Shown piece after piece: positions 10,336 through 22,243 of a stretch of DNA of 64,000 nucleotides (position 1 is its first letter; each line of letters opens with the position of its first letter). The notes under the pieces were generated by a model. It did not search any database. It saw only the letters and a program-made list of their open reading frames with translations, and had not been told where the DNA came from. The stretch spans positions 2,852,001 to 2,916,000 of the forward strand of contig JAGPXD010000002.1 of NCBI GenBank assembly GCA_020746995.1. The letters run 5' to 3'. The translations under genes and the position numbers were made by a program. Origin of the DNA: Plectosphaerella cucumerina. Its lineage: Eukaryota; Ascomycota; Sordariomycetes; Glomerellales; Plectosphaerellaceae.

Positions 10336-13300
10336 GATGCTTCGATGCTCTGGAGTCTGATAGATGAGAATTCAAGCAACAGGAGTGACTCTTAAGTCTT
10401 AACCTAGGTAGTCTTTATGTACCTTGTGTGCTCCTGCCCCCACAAGTGCAGCTGGCGAGGACTCTCTGCTCGACTCTGCCATGATGCACATGGCATGGCA
10501 GCCTGGCTGGTCGTAAATCGTAAACATCTAATGATGTGACCAATAGACGTGGCTCTTATGTCGTAAATTGCTGGCCTCGATGAATACCAAGCTCCAAGAT
10601 TTAACCGAAGATCGCCTACTGAGGCCTCGTGGCCAGCATCCAGACGGCGGGCAGCGCCTGGATTGGTGGGTTGTCCGCGTTGAGGGAAGTTTACGAGGGA
10701 TTGTACGCGTAAAGGGAAAAGTGTGGGTCGCATCTCAGGGGCTTAAGGCTGCGCCCCTGAATCCGTTGCGGCTGGTGAAATCCTTCGGGTTACCCATATT
10801 GCCCGGGCCAATTGATGGAGGTTATGCTTACTGGATTAGAAAATATTGGCTTAAGCCACATCATGGTCGAAAAAACGCAACTTAAGGATATCAGGCAATA
10901 ATAACATGCCTGCTCCAGCTGCCCAGCATGACGCCTAGGGTGTGCCCGCCCGGTACCAACATGGCGACGTACCATTGATCAGCCGCCGAGACCTTTCTTA
11001 GAGCATCAGTCTACTTGCTAGGTGAACTTGATAGTTATAATATCCCTATACGTTAGAAGCAGGCTCGAAACCTCTCATCGATGCTGCTAAGGCAGACGCG
11101 GGGCCTCGTCTGTAGATACCCTCACTATCCTTCGTCCTTCTCAAGGTCAATGCTTGCTATTCACTCGAAGAGAGAGGTTCGAAAATATTCTGCTGGCCTT
11201 AGCAATCCGAGGCGTCCTGTCAACGGATAGCAGACAACAGCGTCGACTCAGGCTAGCGAGTACCACAGCCTTTCGGCGACGTTGCAGTACGGGAAGAGGA
11301 GAGCACAATCATGCAGCATGTGTTGGGTGATTCGGCTGGGAAAAGGAAACTTCTCCAGTTTGCTTGTCTGTATTGCGAGTATCATAAGTCAGCATTCTGA
11401 TGTACTGGTAGTCAACAAGATTGTCATAGCACTTGGGGAACGCACCGGCTCGTCGGCAGCTCAAGCATCTCGATCGGACCAAGATGCATTCTGGCGCGTC
11501 ACGACAGGTTAGTTGATCTCGCGTCTGAGGTCGGCCTATGCCTTCCAGCAGCCAGTGTAGTCGGTGACACTGATGACAGTGCTGGAATGAACAAGAAAGT
11601 CCAGCCGCATCAGCGCTGGCACTGTCAAAGCAAGCCATGGACACTGATCGACAAGGCATGGGACAGAACTTCGTCGATGTTCGACATGATATCGAATGAG
11701 ACTTGGTGCGGTGTTTCTCCACGAGCACCCAGAAGAGCAGGAAAGGTAACCTGCTTGAGATCGAATCGGTCTGGACACCTCCGAAGAGGCTCGAAGAAAC
11801 AAGAGAGGAAGAGAACGCCGGCGTAGGGGCCGTGGGAGCAGACGCCGTTGACCGCTTGGACATCGCCTTCTGAGGCTCTTTGCAGGCAGAAAGTGGATGG
11901 GAAACACCAGCGGAAAGTTGTTGAAATCTTCCCCACGTACTTGGTACATTGTCGCCACCGGACCGTGTTCGCTCCGGAGAGCAATGCTGCACAAAGCGTC
12001 GAGCCCCGGAGACGAGACGTCGGGGCCATCACCACCGGCCACAACCGGGGCGGCTTGCATCGATTCACTCACACCTGATGAAGCCGATAACGGGCGTTTC
12101 TGCTGGTAAAATGGTGGCCGCGACACGACATCCATGCAGGAGAGCTCCGTGCTGGCGCCAATATGGAACCATACGGGTCGAGTGATGGTGGAGGGACACA
12201 TCTTGGCGCAACTTCGGGGAACTGTTGTTGACCCTTGAGAAAGTTTCTTCCTGGCGGTCGGGCTCAACCATTCCGGAAAGGCCCGAGCAGGGCGAGCCCC
12301 TGACTCCATCATGCTGCGACGTTGTGGTCGGTGAAGGTCCTGAAGGGTGCGGCGGAATGAGGAGGACGGCGGCGGAGCCTTGCAAGCCCGCCCCGCGAGT
12401 CATGAGTTGCCCGCCCAGCGAGAGGGGAACGTGAGATGCCCCTCTTGGAGGAGACTTGGGAGGGGCTTTTGGGGAACCCAGGAGGCTTGGCCCTCCGTGA
12501 CGGTGAGTTGTACGGCCGGTGAGAGGCCGGCGTGGGGGGGAAGGGGGGGTGACGGGGGTCATCGTGATAGTGGCCGGCCGGCGCCCTGGAAGACGTCAGG
12601 GTCAATCCGTTCAGGGTGTGTGGCTTGCGTGACCTCTCTGTCCGGGGCTGGTACCGGGAGGGTGATGCAGGGTGACGTTGGGGGCGGGAGGTGAGCAGCG
12701 CTCGCCCATCCATCATCTGCCCTCTGGACGGACGGATCGCCGCGTGAACGCCCAGTCGTCACGTCACGACGAGCACATCAGAGCCCTGTGGCAGGTCTCG
12801 TGCCGGGCTTGATGCGTGACACACTAGTTGCCTCAATGTTGTTGCCAGGAGATCATCGTTTGTTTTCACCCGTTTCGTGCTTCTCCATGTTGGCCAGGTT
12901 TGGCCTTGTACAGTTTGGCAGGTCATGACCTTTCGTAAGTCGTTGAGTGGCGGCTTGCTGGGCGAGTTGCGGGGGCCAAACAGCGGGAAGATGCCCGCGA
13001 CTGATGGTGGCTTCGGCACATCCGAGGAACATTTTCGTGCCAAGGCTGACCAGGCAACGATAACGTTGCACCGTTTGCACGCAATTAAGCCTCTGGACCG
13101 CCGCCCAGCGGGCCTAGCGGGGAAACGGAAGGCCGGGGGAGGAATGTTACTGGTAAGCGGCGGCGTCGAAGGTGGAAGGCAGCCTTGGCAAAGAAGGGTT
13201 GTGGAACGACGAGGCTCCTGGTCGACTCCGTCGGCCAAGACTTTAAGCTTGTTCCAACACGCAAATCCTCGACCAAAGCCCTCGTAGCGGCCGCCATCGG

Positions 13301-14357
13301 GGGGAAAGTAGGTGTGGAACTCGCACAGACGCCCGCCTCGCGCGTCGGGGGCGCGAGAGCCCGGGCAATAGCCAAGACCGCATCGTAAGTTCCATCCATC
13401 TGCGGGACCCGGATTCGGAGACGCTGACCTCGAGCTGACTCCTTGCCCGTATCAGAGTACCCATTTGCAATGAGGGGGCGCTCAACGAGTGACGACAGGG
13501 GGGCGTAATTGGAGAACCTGGAAGGGGGAACAGGAACGCACCCCAAGAGCTGCCGGGCAAGCGGGTGAAAGAAAAAAAAGCTTGAGGTGTTGGGGGATGC
13601 CGCGCGCGCGCGACGTCGTGCCCTGGCGGACGGCCCTGGGTTGGCCCCCCCTCCATCAGGACCACCGAGACCACCAGGATGTGTCGATGCTGAGTTTTCG
13701 CCGCGGCTCGAGGTCGAATCATGAAAACACGTCGATTTTCGAGATCTCCTGCACAGCATTGCCCGCGCGGCCGGGTTCTTGTCTTTATATCATTCACGAA
13801 CAAACCTAGTCTTGGCGCTAACTTCAAGATTTTCCACTCTCGTCAGGCCACCAGCACTGGCCCGGAGTACAGAAAGACCGCGCCGAGCCCGGGGCCGGGG
13901 CACAGAAGATGAGGCCGGAGGATGACGGGGGGATCGGGGGCCCAAGACCTGTGCCAAGTCGCGCTCTGGGATTCTTTCACTCTTGGCGGCGCTGGGCGGA
14001 GACGTAAACCCTGGCGGGACCCCGCTGACCCCCGTTTGCCGACACGGTGCAGCCATCATCTTGGCTTCACCTTGGCTTCCATGCCAGACCGAACCAAACT
14101 TCAGATCCCCCACAAACCCGAGGAGATGATCCCCGCGTTGGCGAGGTTTCGACTGCGGAGACTGCGGAGGGGGGAGCGAACCGGCTGCGTAAGAAATCTG
14201 GGCATTCTCTGCCTCCTACTCAGCGTATAAAGCTGAGGGGGGAGAAGCCTCCGTCTGCCATCCTCTCCCAGCACTCATCCCGTCCCTCTGCCCTCTCCCT
14301 CCTCCCCCTTCTCTCCCTCTAGTTGCCGCACGCAAGAGGTCCCTCGCGTCCACCGTC
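10336..14357. other. Gene-poor interval, 4.0 kb
   Basis: Divergent upstream region of the TAP-like hydrolase and the MFS permease. Between about 11300 and 12310 the minus strand has overlapping open frames with protein-like stretches in different frames, possibly a decayed gene. From about 12,350 to 13,700 the plus strand is G-rich, with runs of seven, seven and five G at 12534-12558. No gene could be supported. Confidence 0.45.
14219..14237 (+). promoter_or_regulatory. TATA box within a 6-bp inverted repeat
   Basis: CTCAGC, then GTATAAA, then GCTGAG: the TATA element sits in the loop of a perfect 6-bp inverted repeat, 120-140 bp upstream of the permease ATG. The TATA role is likely; a role for the inverted repeat is inference. 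Confidence 0.45.
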
Positions 14358-15984
14358 ATGTCTGACCCCAAGGTCATCCCCGGCCCCGACGCCGGCGTCG
14401 AGAAGATGAGCGCCGACGCCGCCCACCTCGATGAGGCCCACGAGGCCCAGGTCAAGAGGTCGGCACTGGTGGCCGAGATTGGTCACGTCGCCGCCTTGGG
14501 CATGCCCAACGCGGCCGAGCTCGAGAAGAGAATCGTTCGCAAGCTCGACCTGTGGATGCTTCCTCAGCTCTGGATCCTGTACATGTTCAACTACCTGAAC
14601 CGCACCAACATTGCCCAGGCTCGCCTCAACACCTTCAACGAGGACCTGAACCTCAAAGATGGAGACTACCAGGTGCGTCCATGATGTCATATCATCGCCA
14701 TACCAGAACCGGCCTGCTAACTTTGCTCAGACAGCCGTTGCCATCCTGACCGTTGGCTACATGCTGGCCCAGCTGCCCTCCAACATGCTGATCACCTTCG
14801 TCCGGCCCTCCATCTACCTCCCTGTTGCCGCCTTCATCTGGTCAGGCGTCTCCATTGCCACCGTTGGCTGCACAAGCGCCGGTGGCCTTTGGGCTGTCCA
14901 GTTCGTCCTCGGAATCGTGGAGGCGCCCCTCTTCCCTGGCGCTGTCTTCCTGATGTCCTGCTGGTACACTCGTCGCGAGTTTGCCCTGCGCGTCGCTCTG
15001 CTCTACTCGGGCTTGGTCCTTGCTCAGGCCTTCTCGGGTCTCATTGCCGCGGGTGTCTTCGCCGGTCTGGACGGCCCTGGTGGCCTGGCTGGCTGGCAGT
15101 GGCTCTTCATCCTCGAGGGTGCCGGCAGCGCGTTCTTCGCTATCACCGCCTACTTCATCCTTCCCAACTACCCCGAGTCCAAGAACGGTGGCGCCATGTG
15201 GTACATGACCGAGGACATGCGCAAGGTCGCTGCGGCCCGTATTCTTGATGACCGTGTCGAGTACGCTGAGAAGTCGACTGTCTGGGTTGGCCTCAAGCTC
15301 GCCGTCACTGACATCAAGCTGTACATGTTCCTTTTCATGAACATTTGCATCACTTCGTCATACGGATTCAACAACTTCTTCCCCACAATCGTCAACGGAC
15401 TGGGTATGTTCAATCCTCCCTCTAAAAGTATTGATCTAGTCCGTCACTAACACCAGACAGGCTTCGGTACCAGAGTGACAGCTCTTCTCATGACCGCTCC
15501 TCCCTACGTCCTCGGAACCATTTGCACCTTCTTCGTCGCCTGGGACTCTGACCGCCGTGCCGAACGTGGTCTCCACATCATCATCCCTCTGTCCTTCTCG
15601 GTCGTCGGCTTCATCGCCACTGTTGCAACTGGCAACGCAACTGTCCGCTACGTCATGACGTTCCTGTACGCCGCCGGCTGCTTCTCGGCCAACACCCTGC
15701 AGTACACCTGGGCTGTTTCGACCATGGGTCAGACCCCCGAGAAGCGCGCCGCCGGTGGTGCCATCGTCAACATCTTCGGTCACCTCGGCAACGTCATCTC
15801 GCCCTACTTCTTCCCGGACAGGGACGCTCCTCGCTACACCATGGCCATGATCCTTCAGATCGCATTTGCTTCGCTTGGAATTGCCATGGCCGCCATCATC
15901 AAGTGGCAGCTCACGAGGAAGAACAAGAAGCTGCGGTCAGAGGCGGAGCGTCTTGGCATCGACTACAACCCCTTCACGACCTAA
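14358..15984 (+). CDS. MFS permease, anion:cation symporter (Dal5/Tna1-like)
   Basis: Exons 14358-14672, 14731-15403 and 15461-15984 give 503 residues; the introns carry GCTAAC and ACTAAC branch points. After an acidic cytosolic N-terminus, KRIVRKLDLWMLPQLWILYM leads into the first membrane helix with YLNRTNIAQAR, the DAL5/TNA1 family hallmark. EAPLFPGAVFLMSCWYTRRE is the conserved helix 4-5 segment, and IVNIFGHLGNVISPYFF lies in the last third. About twelve membrane segments are expected. The family imports organic anions such as allantoate, nicotinate, carboxylates or vitamins by proton symport at the plasma membrane; the substrate is not evident. It converges with the mannanase gene, 459 bp apart. 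A TATA box lies at 14226. Confidence 0.9.
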
Positions 15985-16443
15985 GTCAACTGTGTCGTCA
16001 CGATATAGATACAGATTGGATATCTAGAGAGTTGGCATCAGTGTTTTTGTACCGCCTGCTGAAGCAATTCGGTAGAGAAGGGCCATGGAGCGCTCGAGGG
16101 ACAGGATGGGAGCAATTGACACTTATTGCCAACACCATTCAGCTCCAGTCGTGAAGTTGATTCGACCTCGTCAAGCAGGCTCTAAGCTGGCAGAACGAGA
16201 AGATCGTGACGTGTTCCAAACCAAGATGGCTCTGAAGGGTGAATTGGACGCAGCGACCCGGAAAGCACGGGTCGTCGTGAGCCTCGTTGATTCTATTCAG
16301 ACGAAACAGGCTGCGCGAGCTGCGTTACTTGTCTTTTGTCCTTCCATCTTCTGGCATCTCCAAATTGAGGCCTATGCCTGATGGCCCATCAGAGGATTAT
16401 TCCACCGAATGACAGAACTCCTCAGCCACAGTGAACGGGTGAC
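15985..16443. other. Convergent 3' region
   Basis: Lies between the stop codons of the permease (+) and the mannanase (-). Nothing else seen. Confidence 0.45.
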
Positions 16444-17892
16444 TTAGCCAATGGCTGCAACATGGTTCGTGACAAGGCAGGTCCAGTCAGACGAGCCATA
16501 GTAGATGGTATTGCCATCATCGTGCGTGTTGCCAAAGCTCAGTGTGTCGCCCAGCTGCCAGAAAGCATCGCCCGCCATGCCAGCCGAGGCTACAGAGGTC
16601 TGCTGCCAGGGACGCTCGATAGCGCAGTGGTTCGAGGGCGCGCCGTCTGCGACCGTCAGAGGTCTGTCATTGTACCATTCTCGGGCTGGGGAAACTCACA
16701 TTCTTCAAAGAAGCAGGGCTTGTTTGCGGCGGCACAAGCAGCGGCATGGTCGGCGATCCATTTGTTGCCCCAGTCATAGGAGGTGCCCCCTAGAACAAAA
16801 GTCAGGTAGCGTTCTTCATGACCCTCAGCTTGGAATAGACTCACATGAGTTGGGGTAGAGATGGAAAGTAGCAAAGTCGAGCGTCTTGATGCTCAGCAGC
16901 GCCACCCAGTCAGTGCCCTCACCATATTGGTATGGGTAGCTGGTGTCGCCGGGAAGGCCGAAACCCTCGTCGCCCAGAGTGACCATGTGGTTGGGCGCCA
17001 GGCTCTTGACGTACTCGGACGTCGACTTTGCCCACTCGTGGATGACGTTGACGTTGCAGCCATTGCAGCGGGGCTCGTTGGCCAGCTCCCAGGCAAGGAT
17101 GGCGGTGCTGGTCTTGTGGCGCGACACTACGGCCTCAACGTAGCGGCGGTACTGTGCCTGGGCAGCGGTGTTGGTGTACCAGGTCTGGTGGGTGCCGCCG
17201 AAGGCGTTGGTGTAGGCCTTCATGCCGCCGTAGTCGTCCCAGTTGTTGACAAAGTTGATGATGAGCTTGATGCCTGTGCGCTCAGCAGCACTGACAACAT
17301 AGTCGATGCGCTGAAGACCGTTGGCACCAGTGTTGATGGTCGAACCCGAGGCTGAGAGGTACTGGAACCAGATCTGGTTGCCTGAGGGAATGTTGTTGAC
17401 GTCGTTGAAGCCCCAGACGCGCAGGATCTTGATGCCAGACGAGCGAAGGTGGTCAAAGACAAGGTCAACATCAGCATTGCCGATGCCGCCTGCCGTGCAC
17501 CAGTAGCAGTTGGTGCCGGCAAAGTACTTGGTCACGCCGTCGAGAGTGAAGCGGGTGCCGGTGGCCTTAGGGAAGCCTGATCCCGCAGGGGGTGGGGCCG
17601 CGGTGGAGGAAGGACGAGTGCTGGTGGTTAGAGTCGTCGAGGTTGGGCGAATGGAAGTTGTCGAGGCTGGGCGAGTGGAAGTCGTCGATGTAGTCGTGGG
17701 AGACGAGGGCGGCGGCGGCGAACCAGTGCCAGGAATACACTGCGAGTAGTATTCATTGTAGAACTGGCAGAAGGATCCGGCGACACAGGTTGTCGGGCCC
17801 GTATGCTGACGACCGCCGCACTGGCCCCAGAGACTTTGCTGGGCCGAGACGGCGCCAGCCGCGAGAGCGAGATATGCCAAGAAGCCCTTCAT
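16444..17892 (-). CDS. Endo-beta-1,4-mannanase, CBM1 plus GH5
   Basis: Three exons (17892-16845, 16789-16700, 16646-16444) give 446 residues. Residues 1-17 are a signal peptide. A family 1 carbohydrate-binding module follows at about 19-53, with WGQCGGRQHTGPTTC and CQFYNEYYSQC holding the four Cys and aromatic face. A Ser/Thr/Pro linker runs to about residue 105. The GH5 domain starts near FTLDGVTKYFAGTNCYW; WELANEPRC carries the acid/base Glu and FFEEYG, restored by the third splice, carries the nucleophile Glu. LYPNSWGTSYDWG is also restored by splicing. The layout matches fungal secreted mannan endo-1,4-beta-mannosidases (GH5 subfamily 7), which cut plant cell-wall mannan while CBM1 binds cellulose. 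A TATA box is present 86-93 bp upstream. Confidence 0.95.
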
Positions 17893-18845
17893 GGTCCAGG
17901 TCTGGGCAACGCCGGCAGTTGATGAGTATGGGATGCTAAAGACAAGGAAAACCCTCCGCCGCCAAGAGGCATGGCGCTTTTATAACCGGGCATTACATAC
18001 TTGGCATAGCTTCAGTTCTCCATGCTTCTTGGTCATGATCGGATAACAACATTTGGTTGTCTCCAGGTTGTTGCCGATGGAGAACCGGAGTGTGACGCTC
18101 CTGAACCTCAAAAAGCGTTGATCCGCCCTCTTGGTTTCCCGATTGTGCATATACAGTCGGCTTAATTACAGCGGGTGACTTTGACCGCTGCACTTAACTT
18201 GCCACTGGGTGCGATCTTGGACATCGTCGTCGTGGAATCTTGTTGTCTAACTCACCTCGGCCTTCATGTCTCCTTCCGAGGACCGCGGGTGATGTGGCCC
18301 CGGATGCCCTTTTGGCAAAGAGTCGCATCGACTGTGGTGGATTGGGGGTGCTTGGTGCGGGGGAGGCTCGCTGACGAGGGTGAGTGGACGGCAATATCTG
18401 CCCGAAGACAACGAGACGCGGCATCGCGGCTGGGGACCCTGGGCGCATAGACCCCAGAAATGGGGCCCAGGCTTTACGGCTTGCGTAGTTTCGGGAGCTC
18501 ATGGAGGCCACTTCATCTAAAAGGCGGGAAATGCCAGGTGTGTAGTTTTCCGAGGGCTGGGGAAAAGTGAACCCCTAGCCCCTGAACAATATGCAGGCGC
18601 CCGGCACGGTGCCGCCGATCGACCAATCCAGTCCCAACCATGGTGCTGAACCACCATCTGCATTGGCTTAGTACAAATTGTTCAGCTGTAAAAATGCGAA
18701 AATGCTCAGCTGTCGGTGATTGTGATTTCTGATGTCAGACGGCTGAAGGCGAACTAAGCACTTGACGCTCAGGGGGTATAGTGAGGAGGCAGAGATTTGG
18801 CGTTTGTGTCATCATAATCAATATTCAATCTTATTATCATCCAAT
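17893..18845. other. Mannanase upstream region
   Basis: Promoter of the mannanase on its left side; on the right it ends at a tRNA gene. No coding region recognised. Confidence 0.45.
17978..17985 (-). promoter_or_regulatory. TATA box of mannanase gene
   Basis: TTATAAAA read on the minus strand, about 90 bp upstream of the mannanase ATG. Confidence 0.55.
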
Positions 18846-18934
18846 GGCTTGATGGTGTAGTTGGTTATCACGTCAGTCTAACATCCAAAAGGATGGTTCA
18901 CTGAAGGTCGGGAGATCGAGCCTCCCTCGAGTCA
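18846..18934 (+). tRNA. tRNA-Val (AAC) with 15-nt intron
   Basis: The full cloverleaf can be drawn: acceptor GGCTTGA pairs with TCGAGTC (two G-U pairs), D arm GTG/CAC with loop TAGTTGGTTAT, anticodon stem TCAGT/ACTGA, and T stem GGGAG/CTCCC with loop ATCGAGC. Anticodon AAC is at 18880-18882. A 15-nt insert, 18884-18898, sits after position 37 as in eukaryotic nuclear tRNA introns. The discriminator is A at 18934, and six T follow. T-loop position 54 is A rather than T, which the B-box consensus still allows. Confidence 0.9.
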
Positions 18935-18940
18935 TTTTTT
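18935..18940 (+). terminator. Pol III terminator of tRNA-Val
   Basis: A run of six T directly after the tRNA discriminator base. Confidence 0.8.
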
Positions 18941-21900
18941 GCCGACCCCGTCGCAAATCGTCCGTCGTGCCGTGCCTGAGCCCAGAGCAAAAGCGTCTCC
19001 AGTCTGCCGATCGGGAGGTAGCAAGCTCCAACTTTTCGGCTGAGACGCACTTTTGTCCTCTACGGATCCCTACTGTCGTGGATGGGTGGTACGGCAGACC
19101 TCTGAGCACCGGCCAAAAGGCGCACAAGTGCATTCTCGTTCGCTTCACCATTTTGTCGCGCGGGGTTTTCCAGCATTACACGTAACGAACGTTTCCGTAA
19201 GCAGTCAAAATGCCAACTAGAGTTAGTCACCCACACGTGGTCTGAGGGCGGGCATCTTGATAGGAAAACAACAGTGCGGCTCCAGGCGAGTGAACCATCC
19301 GAAGCTGCCGAGATGCATCTCTTCTTAGCTCACCCTCTACACTGACAGCAGTGATCGGGCCAGTGAACTTGATGCTGAAAGTCTGAGGTTACCCACCCGG
19401 TGGGAATGGGTGGGAAGGAATGCTGAGCCGCCGGACGAAGGGAAAGGGGCCATGTTCCAGGCAGAGCAGAGCCGCCTGGATCCATAAGCCTCTTCGGGTC
19501 CGAGATGCAGGGGTTTCTCGTGCTTGTGGTTGTCCGCGCCGTTGCGCCATGCATGAGCTTGGGCTTGTGCGGCTCAATTGGCATCTTGGCACTGATAACG
19601 TCGTGGACCTCAGATTGATTCGGATGCCGCAAAATGCTCTCAAAACCCGCCATGGGGCAAGACCTGGTGAGCCAGTTCATCCGGCAGCGTTCTGGTCCTC
19701 TGAGAGCTGTCACGAAACGAAGCCAGGGCATCGTCTGCCGATCGCTCACTGGCTCACATTTTCGGCTTGAACGGCACCCCCAGGTGGACATGGTATGTCA
19801 GCTGGCCAATATTGCGCGGCCTGGCACATGTAGGTAAGGATTCCGGTCCAAACGACCACCTGGCTTATTGAGAGACGCAAGAGACCCATTGTAAACTGTT
19901 CCCTTCCACCGCGCCTGAAGGGGCGAGCCTCGGTGAAGGTGTGGAGGGAAAAAGTTAGAAGCCTGAAGCCTTCCGCCTGGTGGGCCGGTCCTGTCTTGGG
20001 GCGGAACTATTGCGCGTCCGGGTTTGGCCCGGGCTTGGGAAAGACAGTGGGTGGCAGTGGCTGGTGGCGATAGGTTCCTGCTGCGGCTGGCATCGACAGC
20101 GCTTGACATTCTCTTGACAGGGCCAGCTGCCAAACAACAGTCGAAGATTAAAGCAAGAGAGAGCTCAGCTTCTCCCGGTGCCATGATTTGCTGTTCCAGT
20201 AGCAAAGCAGTAAAGAATCCAGATCAAACTGCGTGGATGGCCCCAGCGAGCTGCCAGCATCGTGGGGCCAGCTCGAATCCCGAGCGTGCTCCGCAGCCTC
20301 GGACTGAACCGGGGACGGCGCCTACTTGCGCCCTCGACAACGGGACGCAGGAGACCATTTGGAATCGGGGCGCAAGCTAAATCCCCAGAAATGGAGATTT
20401 AAGCGTATATCTCCATACTTGATTTGAGATCTGTTGATCCGGGGAGAATGGGGGTTGACGTCGGGGCCCCGGCCGAACTTAACGACATGGCTAGCTTTCC
20501 TTGGTGATGCAATGCATTTGTCGCTACCACACTTCATACTGCCGAGGATAATGCATTTGGATGATGATTAAGCTGATCTCTTACTTGAAGGGCGGAAATG
20601 TTCCTCGGATCGGCCGCCAAGGAACGCGGCTCAGCTTCTCAGGCTTCCGCACTGCCCTGTCAGGCGCAATGTCGCCACCGTCCATCCCACTGTCAGGGCA
20701 CTTCCTGCGCCCCCGTGAGGTGATTGCAATCCAGTGTCAACCTGCCCAAAACTGTACCGAGCTTCTGCGCTGTTCGATAACAAGGCGAACTGATATCTTG
20801 GGCAAGAGATGTTACAGCATTTGGAACTGCTGTTCATCTCCTGGTGCACTCTGCGCCCGATGACGCCCCGACCGACGTCGAATTGTCGTCACTACGAAAC
20901 CCCAAGGCTCGCTAAGGTCGTAGCGGCCGGCAGGGCATCACGCCGGCCTCAAGACCCCTGCCAGCGCATCCAGAATAGTACAAGCCCTCGGCAAGATCGG
21001 AACCTCACGCGGCCTACAGGCGCTCCGCGGCGATCCAAACGCCGAGTCCTCGCAATGGCAATGGCGATCCATGGTAGGGTTGTACTGACAACTGCCGGAC
21101 AGCGCAGCACCTTGCACATTGCGACTTGGGTGCCAATGGAGCGCCATGTGCACCTCCCATCACGGCACGACTCATGACTAGTGGACCGACTTCTAGAGCA
21201 ACCGGATAGGACAGCCGGCTCCTGCATTTGCGGAAACTCGGGCGCGTCACTCAATGATCAGCAAACTGTTCGAATGGTCAGTCGGTCCGCCTGGCGGATG
21301 TGCCGGCCCTTTCTCAACGGGTACCGCGCCGCGTCCAGCCTAGCACCGAGAATGGAGCATTTTCCAGTGGAACACCCCCAAGGGGAGGCGACATGACATC
21401 AGACCATTGCTGAACCCGGAGGGCCCCCCCGATATTCATCGACCAGTGGCGGACTGTCATCTCCCACTGAACCCGCTCTCTGACGATGATGTTTTCTCTT
21501 CGCCTTGGCCTCGGGACGCCCTGTGGCGATGGGACAACGATCATGAAAAGCCAGGAGGCACAGACACCGTCCGACGGTCGAGAGGCATGAACCCCCGCTG
21601 AGACGTCCAGGGAAGACCTCTGCTGTCCGCTCAACGGCCGCGCCGTCACTCATTTCGTTCCTGGATTGGGAGGGGTAGTCACGGCCCGTATTCTGTGCCG
21701 AGCAGCCGTGGAAATCCATCTTTTACACACCATTGCGCTCGCGTCCTTGCGCTCCCAGTGGCCCGCTGGCCTGTGGTGATCCTGGGATGGTGTGGCTCCG
21801 GCCTCCTTGTTGTTCCCCATCGAAAAAAATAGCGAACAGTCCCTCAACGACAGATCCCTCTGCCCGGAGCGGTCGTCAGCCTGTATGGCAAATGACATCC

Positions 21901-22243
21901 ACTGCTCCCCCTTCCAGACCCCGTAGGCTCCATCTCGCAAGCTCCCTTTCATCCTAAATCCGAATGCAACTAGTCATCGCGTCTGTTTCCATCTCTACCC
22001 TTTGCCCCTGTGGCCCCGTTCGTGCTTAGTTTTCCCCATACCTTCTGTCGCCGCTGCCCGCTTGCTCATCCCCAACCCCAACCTTCACCACGACCCCCTT
22101 GAACTGCTTAAAATCCTGTCTCCCCACCTACCCCGGCGGAGAAGACATCTTCCCACTCGCCTGTTCTCATCCTTCTACGAGTCCCATAGTCTCCCAAGTC
22201 TCCGCTCTTCTCTCTTCGTCTACCTCCACACAGCTCCCCAACA
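18941..22243. other. Gene-free stretch, 3.3 kb
   Basis: Only short overlapping open frames without recognisable motifs. The last 250 bp before 22244 are pyrimidine-rich (many CCC and CTT runs), typical of a fungal leader of a strongly expressed gene. No transposon ends or tRNA recognised. Confidence 0.45.

Noticed and set aside
20230..20400. Minus-strand GGTTCAGTCC box resembling a tRNA B box
   Set aside because: No A box or cloverleaf at a proper distance.
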